Assembly (NCBI RefSeq): GCF_000733935.1
Contig: NZ_JPON01000001.1
Location: forward strand, 3,358,501-3,422,500
Direction: 5' to 3'
DNA from: Methylomarinum vadi
GTDB lineage: Bacteria > Pseudomonadota > Gammaproteobacteria > Methylococcales > Methylomonadaceae
DNA: 64,000 bases
In this document: positions 62,190 through 64,000 of the stretch, piece after piece
How positions within the stretch are numbered: the stretch's first letter is position 1
Layout: each line of letters begins with the position of its first letter
Position numbers and translations under genes: made by a program
Notes under the pieces: model-generated
What the model was told of the DNA's origin: nothing
The model's input: the letters and a program-made list of their open reading frames with translations, nothing else
Database searches by the model: none

Positions 62190-62618
62190 ATGGAAGCAAA
62201 ACCACCTTTTCCGCCGTTCACACTCGAAACGGCCAAGCAAAAAATTCAGGCGGCCGAGGACGCCTGGAACAGCCGCGATCCGGAACGGGTCGTGCTGGCT
62301 TATACGCCGGATACGGAGTGGCGCAATCGTTCGGAGTTCTTGCAGGGGCGGGAAGAGATCAAACAATTCCTTTACCGCAAATGGAAACGGGAGCTGGATT
62401 ACCGGCTAAAGAAGGAGTTGTGGTGTTTTGGGGAAAACCGCATCGCCGTGCGCTTCGAATACGAGTGGCACGACGATTCCGGGCAATGGTATCGGTCTTA
62501 CGGCAACGAAAACTGGGAATTTGCCGAAAACGGTTTGATGCAGCGCCGTTTTGCCAGCATCAATGACTTATCGATCGAGGAAGAAGACCGGAAGTTTCGT
62601 TGGCCGCGAGCGACTTAA
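62190..62618 (+). CDS. DUF1348 / NTF2-like protein
   Basis: Protein of 142 residues of the SnoaL/NTF2-like fold. The pattern [19 protein letters not shown], then [39 protein letters not shown] and [13 protein letters not shown] is the DUF1348 signature. Such small alpha-beta proteins usually bind or isomerise small molecules, but no function is established for this group. The ATG at 62190 follows a GGGGG stretch and is chosen over an upstream GTG at 62127. Confidence 0.88.
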   Translation: MEAKPPFPPFTLETAKQKIQAAEDAWNSRDPERVVLAYTPDTEWRNRSEFLQGREEIKQFLYRKWKRELDYRLKKELWCFGENRIAVRFEYEWHDDSGQWYRSYGNENWEFAENGLMQRRFASINDLSIEEEDRKFRWPRAT

Positions 62619-62712
62619 CTGAGACGGGATTCTTTATCCGCGAGTACTGAGGGAGCGTGCCAAGCGCGAATGAGCCGCTCCCATTCTGCCATCGGTTCAA
62701 GGGGCGCATTGA

Positions 62713-64000
62713 TTACCTGATATCGGTGGCAAATGTGATGCCGGCACGGCATGTCTTCGCTCCGGTTATGCGGTTCTTGACCTTCGACCATTTATTGAAT
62801 AATCCCTTACGCTCATTCACGCGGTACTGCACCCGAAGTTTGGTTTTATCGCCGCCGACTTTTTGCAGACGCAGTTTTTTCGCCCAGGTCCTGCCGTTTG
62901 CAACCTTCTTGTTTTTGATGATTTTAGAACGCCAGCGTTTGTTGACGTAATCGTAAAAGTCGACATCGATGATCTTGATTTGCTTGCCGGTGCGGTTGGT
63001 GGCCCGAACCGATACATCCTTACATGCCGCGGTAAAATCAGGTTTGGGCAGACGGATCAGTTTAAAGGTTCGCGTCGTACTGACCGATCCGGCATTGACT
63101 TCGGCGCCGGCGCCGGCGGTTGCGGAAAAACTTTCGCATCGCGGCGACCGGCCGGAACTGAGTCCTACCGACCCGCCGGCCCCGCCCAAGGCTTTCAATG
63201 AAACGGAAAAGCTCTTGCCTTTGCCGCTGAGTTTGTCGGCTTTGTCGTAATAAACCGAAACTACCCCGTTAAGGCCGCCGCCTACTTGCGACCCGATGCC
63301 GGCGCCGAGCGAGCCATACATCGTCGGGCTGCTCAAGTCGAGATTCGAAGCGAGGAAGGCCTCGCCCGATCCCCCGATGATGGCTCCGAGTTCGCCGGAT
63401 ACTCCCAGCGATAGCGACTTGAACCCTTTATGGCGAACGGTGTTAACAAGGTTATTAAATTCGTTGATACACGCTTTGGCGGCAAGAATATTTTTGGCAT
63501 CCTCCGCTTTTCGGGCAGCCAAAGTCCGTTTCAAGGCATTGAAATTGCCGAGTCCCATCTGGCATGCCTGGTATTTCAACATGGCTTTTCCCATAGGTTC
63601 GAAGTCCCGGTAACAGTTTCTGCCGACTTGGGCGACGGTGCCGCCGACCAATCGCGCGCCATCGATGGGCGAAATAGCAGGGGGAGGCGGTGTTCGGTAA
63701 TCCGGTTCCTCATCCGGCTGGCCCCCATCTGAATAATCGTCGTCGTCAAAGCTATCGCCGCCTTCGAACCCATCGGGATTATCCAATTCGACTGGAAGCA
63801 GTCTCAACGAGACAGGGATTGCGGATGCCACATGGACGTCGAGAGCCCCGTCGGCGGCCGGCCTGGCCTGCCAATTGCCCAACAACACCAAGTCATAGCC
63901 GCTATAACCGCCGGCGCCGTCCGGTTTTATGTCTTTCGTGACCACCATGTTGGGATAAATCCAGAATGTCAGGTGTTGCCAGCCGTCGACGGCATAGGCG
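62713..64000 (-). CDS. Unrecognised glycine-rich protein (N-terminus beyond the window)
   Basis: The frame is open to the window edge and at least 428 residues are visible, so the ATG at 63948 is internal. The visible part has, in order: a beta-like region (FWIYPN, DLVLLGNWQARPA), an acidic linker (GDSFDDDDYSDGGQPDEEPD) and a PPPP turn, a helical part with four cysteines (CYRDFEPMGKAMLKYQACQM, CINEFNNLVN), a Gly/Ser-rich region (LGAGIGSQVGGGLNGVV, LGGAGGSVGLSS) that could form beta strands, and a basic beta domain at the C-terminus. I cannot assign a family. An exported or surface structure is likely from the composition, but its signal peptide is outside. Confidence 0.65.
   Translation of the reverse strand, partial: AYAVDGWQHLTFWIYPNMVVTKDIKPDGAGGYSGYDLVLLGNWQARPAADGALDVHVASAIPVSLRLLPVELDNPDGFEGGDSFDDDDYSDGGQPDEEPDYRTPPPPAISPIDGARLVGGTVAQVGRNCYRDFEPMGKAMLKYQACQMGLGNFNALKRTLAARKAEDAKNILAAKACINEFNNLVNTVRHKGFKSLSLGVSGELGAIIGGSGEAFLASNLDLSSPTMYGSLGAGIGSQVGGGLNGVVSVYYDKADKLSGKGKSFSVSLKALGGAGGSVGLSSGRSPRCESFSATAGAGAEVNAGSVSTTRTFKLIRLPKPDFTAACKDVSVRATNRTGKQIKIIDVDFYDYVNKRWRSKIIKNKKVANGRTWAKKLRLQKVGGDKTKLRVQYRVNERKGLFNKWSKVKNRITGAKTCRAGITFATDIR

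Overview
The window looks like chromosomal DNA from a gammaproteobacterium, most likely a methanotroph or close relative (Methylobacter/Methylomicrobium type). The main clue is the four-gene block for sucrose-phosphate synthase, sucrose-phosphatase, fructokinase and amylosucrase (11307-17281), a sucrose osmolyte/storage arrangement known from halotolerant methanotrophs. An exosortase-A-associated polysaccharide cluster and a DabAB inorganic-carbon pump fit an environmental gammaproteobacterium. No methane oxidation gene, rRNA, tRNA or CRISPR was seen here, so the taxonomy is inference.

Layout. 1-4313: housekeeping genes (pyrC fragment, FmdB zinc ribbon, aspS, nadA). 4314-4720: gene-free, with dispersed palindromic repeats. 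4721-8791: RNase T2, then a MarR-SulP-UspA operon whose promoter overlaps a perfect palindrome, so it is probably autoregulated. 8963-10636: TPR lipoprotein. 11016-17332: one copy of a nested-palindrome repeat, a sigma70-like promoter, the sucrose operon and a terminator. 17521-20650: an RND/MMPL exporter with a LolA-like partner. 20731-32833: a polysaccharide cluster of exosortase-A-associated glycosyltransferases and amidotransferase. Embedded in it is an A/T-richer cassette of a Tat-like-signal protein, a PqqD-like chaperone, an HprK-related kinase and a nucleotidyltransferase-like protein. UDP-glucose dehydrogenase, another glycosyltransferase and an asparagine-synthase homologue without the amidotransferase cysteine follow.

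33052-40454: dabA-dabB and a DUF2490-like outer-membrane protein on the minus strand, divergent from a SulP transporter. The intergenic region carries a strong terminator hairpin and a sigma54-like promoter. 40455-53143: a second copy of the nested repeat, then YceI, a QEGLA-motif protein, FKBP isomerase, an MscK-type channel, a REC-PAS-GGDEF-EAL protein with a degenerate EAL domain, a cluster of DnaA-box-like sites, an O-methyltransferase, peroxiredoxin, rubredoxin and a Gfo/Idh/MocA oxidoreductase. 53282-54418: a class V aminotransferase with an intact IS1380-family element (54466-56047, TSD TTAG) inserted just upstream.

56551-61059 is the most unusual gene: a protein of about 1500 residues with 14 Ycf48/BNR-like propeller repeats, 13 of them in an exact 41-residue register, placed between membrane segments and followed by a KAP-type P-loop NTPase. 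It looks like a one-protein transmembrane device with an external propeller and a cytoplasmic NTPase. The window ends with a dienelactone hydrolase, a DUF1348/NTF2-like protein and an unrecognised partial glycine-rich protein.
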